From: Methylococcaceae bacterium
Lineage (GTDB): Bacteria; Pseudomonadota; Gammaproteobacteria; Methylococcales; Methylomonadaceae
Reading direction: 5' to 3'
Assembly: GCA_013138855.1 (NCBI GenBank)
Contig: WTBX01000237.1
Span: 1 to 8,070, forward strand
DNA length: 8,070 nucleotides
Shown: one piece after another, positions 1-6,579 of the stretch
Layout of the letters: every line of letters begins with the position of its first letter
Numbering within the stretch: the first letter of the stretch is position 1
The notes under the pieces: generated by a model
Told to the model about the DNA's origin: nothing
Databases searched by the model: none
The model's input: the letters and a program-made list of their open reading frames with translations, nothing else
Position numbers and translations under genes: made by a program

Positions 1-1
1 A

Positions 2-2050
2 GTTAGAAAGCAGGCAGCCGCTAAACAGCAGCAACAAGCCGCGAAACAAAACTCTGCGGGAGCAGGGGCGGGTGCTAAAACTGCTGGTGCTGGAGGGGCA
101 GCAAAAAAACAAGCGACCGTTCATCGTAATAAACCTGCTGAACCAAAAGGCGGTAATAAAAATTCTAAAGGCGGTACGAGTGATAAGGGTCGTCGGAATA
201 AAGGAAAGAAAGGAAAGAGAGGGCGCATAGCACAGCAAGCTTCATTGTTAGAAACTAAACATCAGTTTGAAATGCCTGTTGCGCCTACCGTTAAAGATGT
301 CACAATCCCTGAAAATATTATCGTTTCTGAGTTAGCTCAGAAAATGAGCGTAAAAGCGGCCGAAGTCATTAAGCATTTAATGAAACTTGGCATGATGGCG
401 ACCATTAACCAAAGCATCGACCAAGAAACAGCGGTCATTTTGGTTGAAGAAATGGGTCATAAAGCGATTATGCAAAGTGATGATGATCTTGAGCAAGAAA
501 TGTTAGCCTCTGTAGTCGTAGAAGAAGACCACAGAGAACAGGTTTCAAGAGCACCTATTGTTACTATCATGGGTCATGTCGATCACGGTAAAACTTCGTT
601 ATTAGATTATATTCGTGAAACACGCGTCGCAGCGGGTGAAGCGGGCGGTATTACTCAACATATCGGTGCTTACCAAGTTAAAACCGATCATGGCTCAGTA
701 ACTTTCCTAGATACACCAGGACATGCCGCGTTTACTGCAATGAGAGCGCGTGGTGCTAAAATCACTGACGTAGTTATCATTGTAGTTGCTGCTGATGATG
801 GGGTAATGCCTCAGACGAAAGAAGCAGTAGAACATGCGAGAGCGGCTAAAGTGCCTATCATTATTGCAATTAATAAAATTGATAAGCCTGATGCAAATCC
901 TGAAAAAGTGATGCAGGAATTGGCAACTATTGAGGTTGTTCCCGAAGAATGGGGCGGTGATACGCAATTTTTGAAAATTTCAGCGAAAACAGGTGAAGGG
1001 GTTAACGAATTAATCGAAGCCTTGATCCTACAATCTGAAATTTTAGAATTAAAAGCTCCAACCGAAGGTCAAGCCTCTGGTTTAGTGATTGAAGCACGTC
1101 TTGAAAAAGGTCGTGGTTCGGTAGCTACCGTGTTAATTCAAAAAGGTACGCTGAACAAAGGCGAGATTGTCTTATGTGGTCATGAATATGGTCGTCTTCG
1201 TGCGATGTTTGACGAACTAGGACATGCTATTAAAGAAGCAGGGCCTTGCGCACCTGTCGAAATCTTAGGTCTATCAGGTACACCGAAAGCAGGTGATGAA
1301 TTCTTAGTGGTTAAAAATGAAAAAACTGCACGAGAATTAGCCGAGCATAGAGAAGATAAAAACAAATTAACCCGTCATGCAGCTCAACATGCGACTAAAT
1401 TGGATGAAGTTTTCTCCAAAATGGCAGCAGGTGAAACCTCAACTGTAAACTTAGTGCTTAAAACGGATGTACAAGGCAGTCTTGAAGCCTTGCGTGAATC
1501 ATTAGTTAAACTCTCTAGCGAAGAAGTTGAAGTTAAATGTGTTTATGGTGGTGTTGGTGGTATCAACGAAAGCGATGTGAACTTAGCCTTAGCCTCTAAC
1601 GCTATTTTAATGGGCTTTAATGTTCGTGCCGATAGCACTGCGCGTAAATTGATTGGCGAAAAAGAAGTTGATTTGCATTATTACAGTGTTATTTATGATG
1701 CGATTGATGAAGTTAAACGCTCAATCAACGGTATGTTAGCACCTGATATTCATGAGAAAATCATCGGTCTTGCCGAAGTGCGTGATGTATTCCGCTCGCC
1801 AAAATTTGGCTCGATTGCAGGTTGCATGGTCATTGATGGTCTTGTTAAACGTAACTTACCGATTCGCGTCTTGCGTGATAATATCGTTATTTATGAAGGT
1901 CAATTAGAATCATTACGTCGTTTTAAAGACGATGCTAACGAAGTCAAAATGGGCATGGAATGTGGTATCGGTGTTAAAAACTATAACGATGTTAAAAATG
2001 GCGACCAAATCGAAGTCTTTGAACGCTTTGAAGTAGCGCGGGAAATCTAG
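2..2050 (+). CDS. infB: translation initiation factor IF2, 5'-truncated by window edge
   Basis: IF2 is the GTPase that brings fMet-tRNA to the 30S subunit and promotes 50S joining. The frame is open from base 2, so the true start lies upstream and 682 residues are visible. Visible residues 1-80 form a low-complexity Ala/Gln/Gly/Lys linker ending in a basic KGKKGKRGR run. An IF2_N-type domain follows (about 100-155). The GTPase domain is complete: G1 GHVDHGKT (191-198), G2 GGITQHIG (215-222), G3 DTPGH (237-241), G4 NKID (291-294) and G5 SAK (327-329). The beta-barrel and C1/C2 domains follow, ending in GMECGIGVKNYNDV, the usual C2 signature of the fMet-tRNA-binding domain. The TTG at 245 is not a credible start because linker codons continue unbroken upstream of it. 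The TAG stop is 3 nt before rbfA. nusA would be expected to the left. Identification is essentially certain. Confidence 0.98.
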   Translation, partial: VRKQAAAKQQQQAAKQNSAGAGAGAKTAGAGGAAKKQATVHRNKPAEPKGGNKNSKGGTSDKGRRNKGKKGKRGRIAQQASLLETKHQFEMPVAPTVKDVTIPENIIVSELAQKMSVKAAEVIKHLMKLGMMATINQSIDQETAVILVEEMGHKAIMQSDDDLEQEMLASVVVEEDHREQVSRAPIVTIMGHVDHGKTSLLDYIRETRVAAGEAGGITQHIGAYQVKTDHGSVTFLDTPGHAAFTAMRARGAKITDVVIIVVAADDGVMPQTKEAVEHARAAKVPIIIAINKIDKPDANPEKVMQELATIEVVPEEWGGDTQFLKISAKTGEGVNELIEALILQSEILELKAPTEGQASGLVIEARLEKGRGSVATVLIQKGTLNKGEIVLCGHEYGRLRAMFDELGHAIKEAGPCAPVEILGLSGTPKAGDEFLVVKNEKTARELAEHREDKNKLTRHAAQHATKLDEVFSKMAAGETSTVNLVLKTDVQGSLEALRESLVKLSSEEVEVKCVYGGVGGINESDVNLALASNAILMGFNVRADSTARKLIGEKEVDLHYYSVIYDAIDEVKRSINGMLAPDIHEKIIGLAEVRDVFRSPKFGSIAGCMVIDGLVKRNLPIRVLRDNIVIYEGQLESLRRFKDDANEVKMGMECGIGVKNYNDVKNGDQIEVFERFEVAREI

Positions 2051-2053
2051 TTA

Positions 2054-2425
2054 ATGCCAAAAGAATACGGACGTAGTGCGCGAGTTTCATCGCAAATGCA
2101 AAAAGAACTCGCGCTGGTTTTTCAGCGTGATTTAGATGACTCGCGTATAGGTTTTGTCACCGTTAATGAAGTGGAAGTCAGTAAAGATTTAGCCATGGCT
2201 AAAGTTTACATCACCCTTCTTAATGGGGATGATGAAGCTAAAGTGACACAAACTAAATTGCTTAACGAACTTGTTCCTACCATTCGTCATCATTTAGCTA
2301 AACGGATGCGCTTGCGTCATATCTCAGAATTGCGTTTTGTTTATGATGATTCTTTTGATACAGGCATGAGAGTCAGCGAATTACTCCATGATATTATTCC
2401 GCCTAAGGATGAGGATAGCGAATAA
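2054..2425 (+). CDS. rbfA: 30S ribosome-binding factor A
   Basis: RbfA is a small KH-type protein that binds the immature 30S subunit near the 5' helix of 16S rRNA, assists late maturation and is associated with cold adaptation. The 123-residue product is of normal length. It shows the N-terminal GRSARVSSQMQKELALVFQR helix (6-25), the strand AKVYITLL (49-56) and the C-terminal block RMRLRHISELRFVYDDS (84-100) followed by GMRVSELL, all typical of the family. The acidic tail (KDEDSE) is short. The ATG lies 3 nt after the infB stop with only a weak purine-rich stretch (gcgggaaa) upstream, so translational coupling to infB is likely. The neighbours infB and truB match the standard operon order. 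Confidence 0.97.
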   Translation: MPKEYGRSARVSSQMQKELALVFQRDLDDSRIGFVTVNEVEVSKDLAMAKVYITLLNGDDEAKVTQTKLLNELVPTIRHHLAKRMRLRHISELRFVYDDSFDTGMRVSELLHDIIPPKDEDSE

Positions 2426-2428
2426 AGC

Positions 2429-3325
2429 ATGTCAAAACGCAAGTCGGGGCTGAATATTCATGGCATTTTGCTGCTTGATAAACGTCTAGGGGTTTCTTCA
2501 AACAGAGCCTTACAAGAAGTGAGACGTTTATTTAATGCCAATAAAGCAGGTCATACAGGCAGTTTAGACCCGCTTGCGACTGGATTATTACCCTTGTGTT
2601 TTGGTGAAGCGACTAAAGTTTCTGCCTTAATGCTAGATGATGATAAGCGTTATCAAGTTGAAATTCAGCTCGGTGTGTTAACCGATACAGGTGATGCGGA
2701 AGGTCAGATTCTCGAAGAAAAAGACGTTCCTGCCTTATCAACTGAATTACTTGATTCTTGCTTAACAGCCTTTACGGGTGAAATAGATCAAGTTCCACCG
2801 ATGTATTCTGCCCTAAAACATAAAGGCAAAAAACTTTATGAACTCGCGCGTGAAGGCATCACCGTAGAACGTAAAGCCCGTCAAATCACCCTCTTTGAAA
2901 TCAAATTATTATCTTTTTCCGAAGATAAAATCTGCTTAGATGTCAAATGTTCAAAAGGTACATATATCCGCTCGCTTGCCGAAGATATAGGTCAACATTT
3001 AGGAACAGTGGCAACCGTCACCGCCTTACGACGCTTACAAGCAGGACAATTCAACATTGAAGACAGTTATACGCTAGAACAGTTAACCGCAATGGATGCG
3101 GAAGACTTAAATAGCCGTCTACTCGCTGTCGATACCCCCTTAAAATTCATCCCCCAAGTCGAAGTTTCCGACACTCAAAGCCAAGCTATTCAATACGGTC
3201 AAACGATTATCACAAAATATTCCCTTTCAGGTCGAGTAAGAATGTATAATCAGCAGAATTTCTTGGGTTTGGGAGAAATCGCATTGGATGGTAAACTAGC
3301 CCCGAAAAAATTATTTAATTTATAG
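2429..3325 (+). CDS. truB: tRNA pseudouridine(55) synthase
   Basis: TruB isomerises uridine 55 in the T-loop of elongator tRNAs to pseudouridine. The 298-residue protein has GILLLDKRLGVSS (12-24), then GHTGSLDPLATGLLP (41-55) with the catalytic aspartate at D47. KRYQVEIQLG (73-82) contains the conserved base-stacking Tyr at Y75. Motif PPMYSALKHKGKKLYELAR spans 123-141 and CSKGTYIRSLAEDIG spans 174-188, with conserved R181. The region from about 245 corresponds to the C-terminal RNA-binding domain of gammaproteobacterial TruB. The ATG is 3 nt after the rbfA TAA. The only SD-like sequence (aaggatgagga) lies inside the end of rbfA, somewhat far from the start, which again suggests coupling. The TAG stop overlaps the foot of a weak AT-only hairpin (3324-3330 with 3334-3340). 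Confidence 0.97.
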   Translation: MSKRKSGLNIHGILLLDKRLGVSSNRALQEVRRLFNANKAGHTGSLDPLATGLLPLCFGEATKVSALMLDDDKRYQVEIQLGVLTDTGDAEGQILEEKDVPALSTELLDSCLTAFTGEIDQVPPMYSALKHKGKKLYELAREGITVERKARQITLFEIKLLSFSEDKICLDVKCSKGTYIRSLAEDIGQHLGTVATVTALRRLQAGQFNIEDSYTLEQLTAMDAEDLNSRLLAVDTPLKFIPQVEVSDTQSQAIQYGQTIITKYSLSGRVRMYNQQNFLGLGEIALDGKLAPKKLFNL

Positions 3326-3344
3326 TTTTTCAAAAAAACTTAGC

Positions 3345-3374
3345 GTTTCTACACCCTATCGTGGAAACACACGA
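3345..3374 (+). promoter_or_regulatory. rpsO leader: two mutually exclusive hairpins
   Basis: In the truB-rpsO gap, bases 3345-3352 (gtttctac) can pair with 3361-3368 (gtggaaac) in an 8-bp stem with one G-U pair and an 8-nt loop. The alternative stem 3359-3363 (tcgtg) with 3370-3374 (cacga) uses part of the same strand, so the two cannot form together. S15 commonly represses its own mRNA by binding leader structures, and the structures differ between bacterial lineages. A regulatory role here is an inference from position and pairing only. Confidence 0.4.
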
Positions 3375-3379
3375 CTTAT

Positions 3380-3400
3380 GTCATCTTCGGATGATTTTTT
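3380..3400 (+). terminator. terminator-like UUCG hairpin in rpsO leader (possible attenuator)
   Basis: A short stem pairs tcatc (3381-3385) with gatga (3390-3394), plus a possible G-U closing pair. It is capped by a C(UUCG)G tetraloop, which is exceptionally stable, and is followed directly by six T (3395-3400). This is the layout of a weak intrinsic terminator. It lies between truB and rpsO, about 30 nt before the rpsO start. It could end part of the upstream transcripts, act as an attenuator together with the preceding hairpins, or be a processing site. The stem is only 5-6 bp, so efficient termination is doubtful. Confidence 0.45.
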
Positions 3401-3429
3401 AACATACATTAATCTATAGGGATTAAAAA

Positions 3430-3699
3430 GTGCCTTTTACTACCGAACAAAAACAAGCAGTTATCGAAGAATACCGTTTATCAGACACTGACACAGGGTC
3501 AGCAGAAGTACAGGTTGCCTTATTAACAGCGCACATTACGCATTTATCACCACATTTTGCAGAACATAAAAAAGATAACCATTCACGTCGTGGATTATTA
3601 CGTATGGTTAACCAACGTCGTAAAATGTTAGATTATTTGAAGAAAAAAGACGGCGATCGCTACCGTGCATTGATTGCGCGTCTTGGTCTGCGTAAATAA
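3430..3699 (+). CDS. rpsO: 30S ribosomal protein S15
   Basis: S15 is a primary 16S rRNA-binding protein of the small-subunit platform that binds the helix 20/21/22 junction and also contributes to bridge B4 with the 50S. At 89 residues it has the standard length. It contains DTGSAEVQVALLTA (21-34) and HKKDNHSRRGLLRMV (46-60), including H42, D49 and S52, which correspond to the rRNA-contacting residues of the E. coli protein, and it ends ALIARLGLRK. The start is GTG at 3430, supported by AGGGA (3418-3422) with 7-nt spacing and by the family-typical N-terminus (PFTTEQKQAVIEEY). It is separated from truB by a structured leader and followed by an intrinsic terminator, so it may be expressed both from the upstream operon and from its own promoter. 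I could not identify a convincing promoter in the gap. Confidence 0.98.
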   Translation: MPFTTEQKQAVIEEYRLSDTDTGSAEVQVALLTAHITHLSPHFAEHKKDNHSRRGLLRMVNQRRKMLDYLKKKDGDRYRALIARLGLRK

Positions 3700-3709
3700 G
3701 TAATACCTT

Positions 3710-3738
3710 AAAAACGGCACCTTGCGTGCCGTTTTTTT
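3710..3738 (+). terminator. intrinsic terminator between rpsO and pnp
   Basis: A perfect stem runs from 3710-3720 to 3726-3736, with GC core cggcac/gtgccg, a 5-nt loop (cttgc) and a run of seven T (3732-3738). It lies 11 nt after the rpsO stop. By position it matches the E. coli rpsO terminator, where partial read-through feeds pnp. Expression of pnp here must therefore depend on read-through or on a promoter in the roughly 60-nt gap that follows. Confidence 0.9.
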
Positions 3739-3773
3739 GTTAGTATCAGTAAGAAAATAATATTTTAAAATAA

Positions 3774-3799
3774 CCTTTAAACGCAAAGGAAACCTTATA
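3774..3799 (+). promoter_or_regulatory. pnp ribosome-binding region with competing SD-masking hairpins
   Basis: The Shine-Dalgarno sequence for pnp is aaagga (3785-3790), 9 nt before the GTG at 3800. Its AAGG core can pair upstream, with ccttt (3774-3778) against aaagg (3785-3789), or downstream, with aagg (3786-3789) against cctt (3793-3796). Two copies of aacctt (3772-3777 and 3791-3796) flank the SD. The stems are only 4-5 bp and AT-containing. Control of PNPase through its leader is well known in E. coli (RNase III cleavage followed by PNPase action), but the mechanism proposed here is inferred from pairing alone. Confidence 0.35.
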
Positions 3800-5884
3800 G
3801 TGAACCCTATTAGGAAAGAATTTCAGTACGGTGACAAACTTGTCACTATAGAAACTGGTGAAGTTGCCCGTCAGGCAGATGCAGCAGTCATGATAGATGT
3901 CGAAGGGACATCATTACTTATCTCAGTCGTGGGCAAAAAAAATGCCAAGGGCGGAGATTTTTTCCCTCTGACGGTTAATTATCAAGAAAAAGCCTATGCC
4001 GCAGGAAAAATTCCTGGTGGCTTTTTTAAACGTGAAGGTCGCCCGACCGAAAAAGAAACTTTAACTTCGCGTTTAATCGATCGACCGATAAGACCTTTAT
4101 TTCCTGATGGTTATAGCGATGAAGTCCAAATCATTGCGACAGTTATTTCATTAAACCCTGACGTTGATACTGAAGTTCCTGCATTATTAGGCGCGTCTGC
4201 GGCTCTAGCGATTTCAGGCTTACCTTTTAATGGCCCTATCGCAGCGGCGGTTGTGGGTTATAAAGACGAGGAATATTTATTAAACCCTCTCGTTAGTGAA
4301 CTAGTAGATTCAGAACTACAACTGGTGGTTGCAGGCACAGAACACGCAGTATTAATGGTGGAATCAGAAGCGAAAGGCTTATCTGAAGAAATCATGCTAG
4401 GTGCGGTGTTATTCGGTCACGAACAAATGCAAACTGCCATTACAGCGGTTAAAGAATTTGCGGCTGAAGTCGGTAAAGTTGCGATTGAATGGACTAAACC
4501 AGAAGTGGATAGCACCCTTGAAGGTCTAGTCACTGCTGATGTTGAAGCGGGCATTAAAGCCGCTTACCAAATTGCAGAAAAATTAGTTCGCCAAGATACC
4601 TTAAAAGTTATTCGTGATGACGTTGTTGAAAAACTAACGGCTGATGAGCAATACGAAGAAAAAGCAATTCGTGACATCATCGAAGAGCTAGAAAAGAAAA
4701 TCGTTCGTAGCTCGATTTTAGATGATGGCAAACGTATTGACGGTCGTGAATTAGATAAAGTTAGAGCGATTTCAGTCCGCACCGGTGTTTTACCAAGAAC
4801 TCACGGTTCAGCGTTATTCACACGCGGCGAAACACAAGCCTTAGTGGTTGCGACTTTAGGAACAGCGCGTGATGCACAAATCATTGATGCTTTAGCGGGC
4901 GAGCATAAAGATAGCTTCATGTTGCATTACAATTTCCCTCCTTATTGTGTCGGTGAAACAGGCTTTGTCGGTTCACCTAAACGTAGAGAAATTGGTCACG
5001 GTAAATTAGCGAAACGTGGTGTACAAGCAGTCTTACCTGATATGGAAGAATTTCCATACGTGATTCGTGTGGTTTCTGAAATCACCGAGTCTAACGGTTC
5101 TAGCTCTATGGCATCAGTTTGCGGAAGCAGCTTGGCGTTAATGGATGCGGGTGTGCCTCTACAAGCTCCCGTTGCAGGTATCGCAATGGGCTTGATTAAA
5201 GAAGGCGACAACTTCGCCGTTCTTTCTGACATCGTGGGTGATGAAGATCACTTAGGCGATATGGACTTTAAAGTTGCAGGTTCAGAAAACGGCATCACTG
5301 CTTTACAAATGGATATTAAAATCGACGGCATTACTGCTGAGATTATGAAGTCTGCTTTAGAGCAAGCGAAACAAGGTCGTTTATACATCTTGGGTGAAAT
5401 GAACAAAGCCTTATCAGAAACTCGTGAAGAGATGTCTGATTACGCGCCACGCATCATCACTTTCAAAATTGACCCTAGCAAAATTCGTGAAGTTATCGGT
5501 AAAGGCGGCGCAACCATTCGCGGCATCACCGAGCAAACAGGCGCAAGTGTTGATTTAACTGACGATGGTATCGTTAAAGTTGCCTCTGTTGATAAAGCCG
5601 CTGGTGAAGAAGCCAAACGCATTATCGAAGAAATCACTGCTGAAGTTGAAGTTGGAAAAATATACGAAGGTAAAGTAGTACGCTTAATGGACTTCGGTGC
5701 ATTCGTCACAATCTTACCAGGTAAAGATGGCTTAGTGCATATTTCTCAAATCTCTGAGGAACGTGTAGAAAAAGTCAGCGACAAACTTTCAGAAGGCGAT
5801 ACAGTCAAAGTTAAAGTCTTAGAAATTGACCGTCAAGGTCGTGTAAGACTGAGCATGAAAGAAATTGATAAAGAAGAAAGTTAA
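3800..5884 (+). CDS. pnp: polyribonucleotide nucleotidyltransferase (PNPase)
   Basis: PNPase is a trimeric 3'-5' phosphorolytic exoribonuclease, a core part of RNA decay and of the RNase E degradosome in gammaproteobacteria. It releases nucleoside diphosphates and can run in reverse to add tails. The 694 residues are close to the E. coli length of 711. Order: RNase PH domain 1 (about 1-140) with the RNA-binding loop GGFFKREGRPTEKE (73-86), an alpha-helical linker, then RNase PH domain 2 (about 305-530). PH2 has the phosphate-site serines S434-S436 in ESNGSSSMAS and the catalytic aspartates D483 and D489 in DEDHLGDMDF. A KH domain with GKGG (567-570) and an S1 domain (about 619-689, DFGAFV...GLVHIS) complete it. 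No domain is missing. GTG is preferred as start because NPIRKEFQYG matches the family N-terminus and aaagga lies upstream. A strong terminator follows. Confidence 0.98.
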   Translation: MNPIRKEFQYGDKLVTIETGEVARQADAAVMIDVEGTSLLISVVGKKNAKGGDFFPLTVNYQEKAYAAGKIPGGFFKREGRPTEKETLTSRLIDRPIRPLFPDGYSDEVQIIATVISLNPDVDTEVPALLGASAALAISGLPFNGPIAAAVVGYKDEEYLLNPLVSELVDSELQLVVAGTEHAVLMVESEAKGLSEEIMLGAVLFGHEQMQTAITAVKEFAAEVGKVAIEWTKPEVDSTLEGLVTADVEAGIKAAYQIAEKLVRQDTLKVIRDDVVEKLTADEQYEEKAIRDIIEELEKKIVRSSILDDGKRIDGRELDKVRAISVRTGVLPRTHGSALFTRGETQALVVATLGTARDAQIIDALAGEHKDSFMLHYNFPPYCVGETGFVGSPKRREIGHGKLAKRGVQAVLPDMEEFPYVIRVVSEITESNGSSSMASVCGSSLALMDAGVPLQAPVAGIAMGLIKEGDNFAVLSDIVGDEDHLGDMDFKVAGSENGITALQMDIKIDGITAEIMKSALEQAKQGRLYILGEMNKALSETREEMSDYAPRIITFKIDPSKIREVIGKGGATIRGITEQTGASVDLTDDGIVKVASVDKAAGEEAKRIIEEITAEVEVGKIYEGKVVRLMDFGAFVTILPGKDGLVHISQISEERVEKVSDKLSEGDTVKVKVLEIDRQGRVRLSMKEIDKEES

Positions 5885-5906
5885 TAGCTCTCTTCAATAT
5901 TGATGC

Positions 5907-5938
5907 AAAAAAGGGTCTTTTTTAAGACCCTTTTTTTT
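5907..5938 (+). terminator. strong intrinsic terminator after pnp
   Basis: A 13-bp stem pairs aaaaaagggtctt (5907-5919) with aagaccctttttt (5924-5936), with a TTTT loop and eight T in total (5931-5938). It begins 22 nt after the pnp stop and marks the end of the operon. The A-run on the left side would also give it terminator character on the minus strand. Confidence 0.92.
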
Positions 5939-5967
5939 GGCTTAAAATTTAAGAAGACTAACGGAAA

Positions 5968-5984
5968 CGCGACTTTTAGTCGCG
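5968..5984. repeat. perfect 7-bp palindromic hairpin, REP-like
   Basis: cgcgact (5968-5974) pairs perfectly with agtcgcg (5978-5984) around a TTT loop. It is far more GC-rich than its surroundings and has no T-run after it, so it is not an intrinsic terminator. Short GC-rich hairpins just downstream of operons are typical of REP-type repeats, but only one copy is visible in this window, so membership of a repeat family cannot be shown. Confidence 0.35.
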
Positions 5985-6190
5985 CACGAGACCTATAATC
6001 AAGGAGTCAGCGTTTATATTTTTTTGATTTTCTATCGCCACCATGAGAAAGCGGTATAGCAGACCTTCCTGTTTGAATTTCAATTTGTTTTTTAAAACGC
6101 TCTCGTCACCTAACCCCCAACCTTTATTTGTAGCTTCCCTAATGATAAATAGCAGCGATGCGGTGTAACTAGCTCAATTGCTTTTCCCAT
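5976..6190 (-). other. unexplained intergenic patch with overlapping short open frames
   Basis: This stretch is visibly less AT-rich than the roughly 390 bases after it and is open in several frames. On the minus strand, one frame is free of stops from 6173 to its TAA at 5978-5976 (65 residues, containing REATNKGWGLGDES and MVAIENQKNINADS). A second holds a 26-codon ATG frame at 6190-6110 (contains ELVTPHRCYLSLGKLQ). A third is open from 6105 to 6007 (contains LSHGGDRKSKKYKR). On the plus strand, a 41-codon ATG frame runs 6043-6168. The 65-residue frame has no good start near its 5' end (its first ATG leaves 22 residues), and none of the frames has a clear SD. I do not recognise a function. 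A decayed gene, a dispersed short repeat or a non-coding RNA are all possible. Confidence 0.3.
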
Positions 6191-6386
6191 CGGATATATT
6201 TTGAAATATTTTTCTGATTCTATGAAAAAGTATCCTCTACTTTGATTCACTTTTTTTAAAAGTAAGCTTTTTCGTTCAGGAATTAGTTATATTTTAAAAA
6301 TTGGATGAATATTAAATTTCATCTCCCTTAATAAAAGATGTCAAATGATGATTTCTGTATTTTGCGGTTCTAAAATAGCTTTTACG

Positions 6387-6427
6387 GTTACTTAACCTTA
6401 TAATGAATAGGGTAAAAATTAAGTGGC
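6387..6427. repeat. bulged inverted repeat overlapping a TATAAT
   Basis: The inner stem accttat (6395-6401) pairs with atagggt (6407-6413), with one wobble and loop aatga. An outer stem pairs 6387-6394 with 6420-6427, including wobbles, with an A-rich bulge on the right arm (6414-6419). The sequence TATAAT (6399-6404) lies in the inner dyad, but no good -35 element stands 16-18 nt before it. It could be an operator-like dyad, an RNA structure in the kinase leader, or a chance product of AT-rich sequence. Confidence 0.25.
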
Positions 6428-6443
6428 ACTATAAGCACTTGTT

Positions 6444-6473
6444 TTCACATAAAATTAACTTCTTAGCTATATT
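6444..6473 (+). promoter_or_regulatory. candidate sigma70 promoter for the REC-histidine kinase gene
   Basis: TTCACA (6444-6449) and TATATT (6468-6473) each differ by one base from the consensus -35 and -10, with 18-nt spacing. The expected start near 6480 would leave a leader of about 100 nt before the ATG at 6580. The surrounding sequence is AT-rich, so chance matches are common and this is only a candidate. Confidence 0.35.
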
Positions 6474-6579
6474 TATATGGCAAATGTTGAAATATAAGCA
6501 ATTAAAGTAGTACTTATTAATAAAAATAATACCGTAATAAATTAAATATAAGAACTTGCTGAATTAGGTTGGTAGCTAA

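Larger units (their letters stand above)
6191..6579. other. AT-rich intergenic region upstream of the histidine kinase
   Basis: About 390 bases with no open frame of note on either strand. The stretch is strongly AT-rich and includes runs of T and A, a 6-bp hairpin at 6304-6309/6318-6323, a bulged hairpin at 6387-6427 and a candidate promoter at 6444-6473. It probably holds the control region of the downstream kinase gene. Nothing else is supported. Confidence 0.6.

Noticed and set aside
707..967. Minus-strand open frame inside infB
   Set aside because: It lies opposite the conserved GTPase domain and has no recognisable motif or RBS; it is a shadow frame.
245..2050. Reading infB as a complete 601-residue gene starting at TTG 245
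   Set aside because: The same frame is open to base 2 and encodes the typical Lys/Ala/Gly-rich IF2 linker, so the true start is outside the window.
3737..3763. Promoter for pnp using TTGTTA (3737-3742) and TAATAT (3758-3763)
   Set aside because: Spacing is only 15 nt and the -35 lies in the terminator T-run; it is possible but too weak to call.
4564..5709. Three minus-strand frames inside pnp (4564-4782, 4996-5232, 5440-5709)
   Set aside because: All are antisense to conserved PNPase domains, with Ser/Ile/Pro-rich low-information translations; they are shadow frames.
5971..5999. Promoter built on TATAAT at 5994-5999
   Set aside because: No -35-like sequence stands 16-18 nt upstream (gacttt), and no gene follows on the plus strand for nearly 600 nt.
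5976..6173. Calling the 65-codon minus-strand frame a small protein gene
   Set aside because: There is no good start codon near the 5' end and no SD, and overlapping frames on both strands are equally open.
6424..6441. Possible sigma54 promoter (TGGCAC ... GC/TTG)
   Set aside because: The GG and GC elements are 10 nt apart instead of the required 12, and no TTGC is at the right position.
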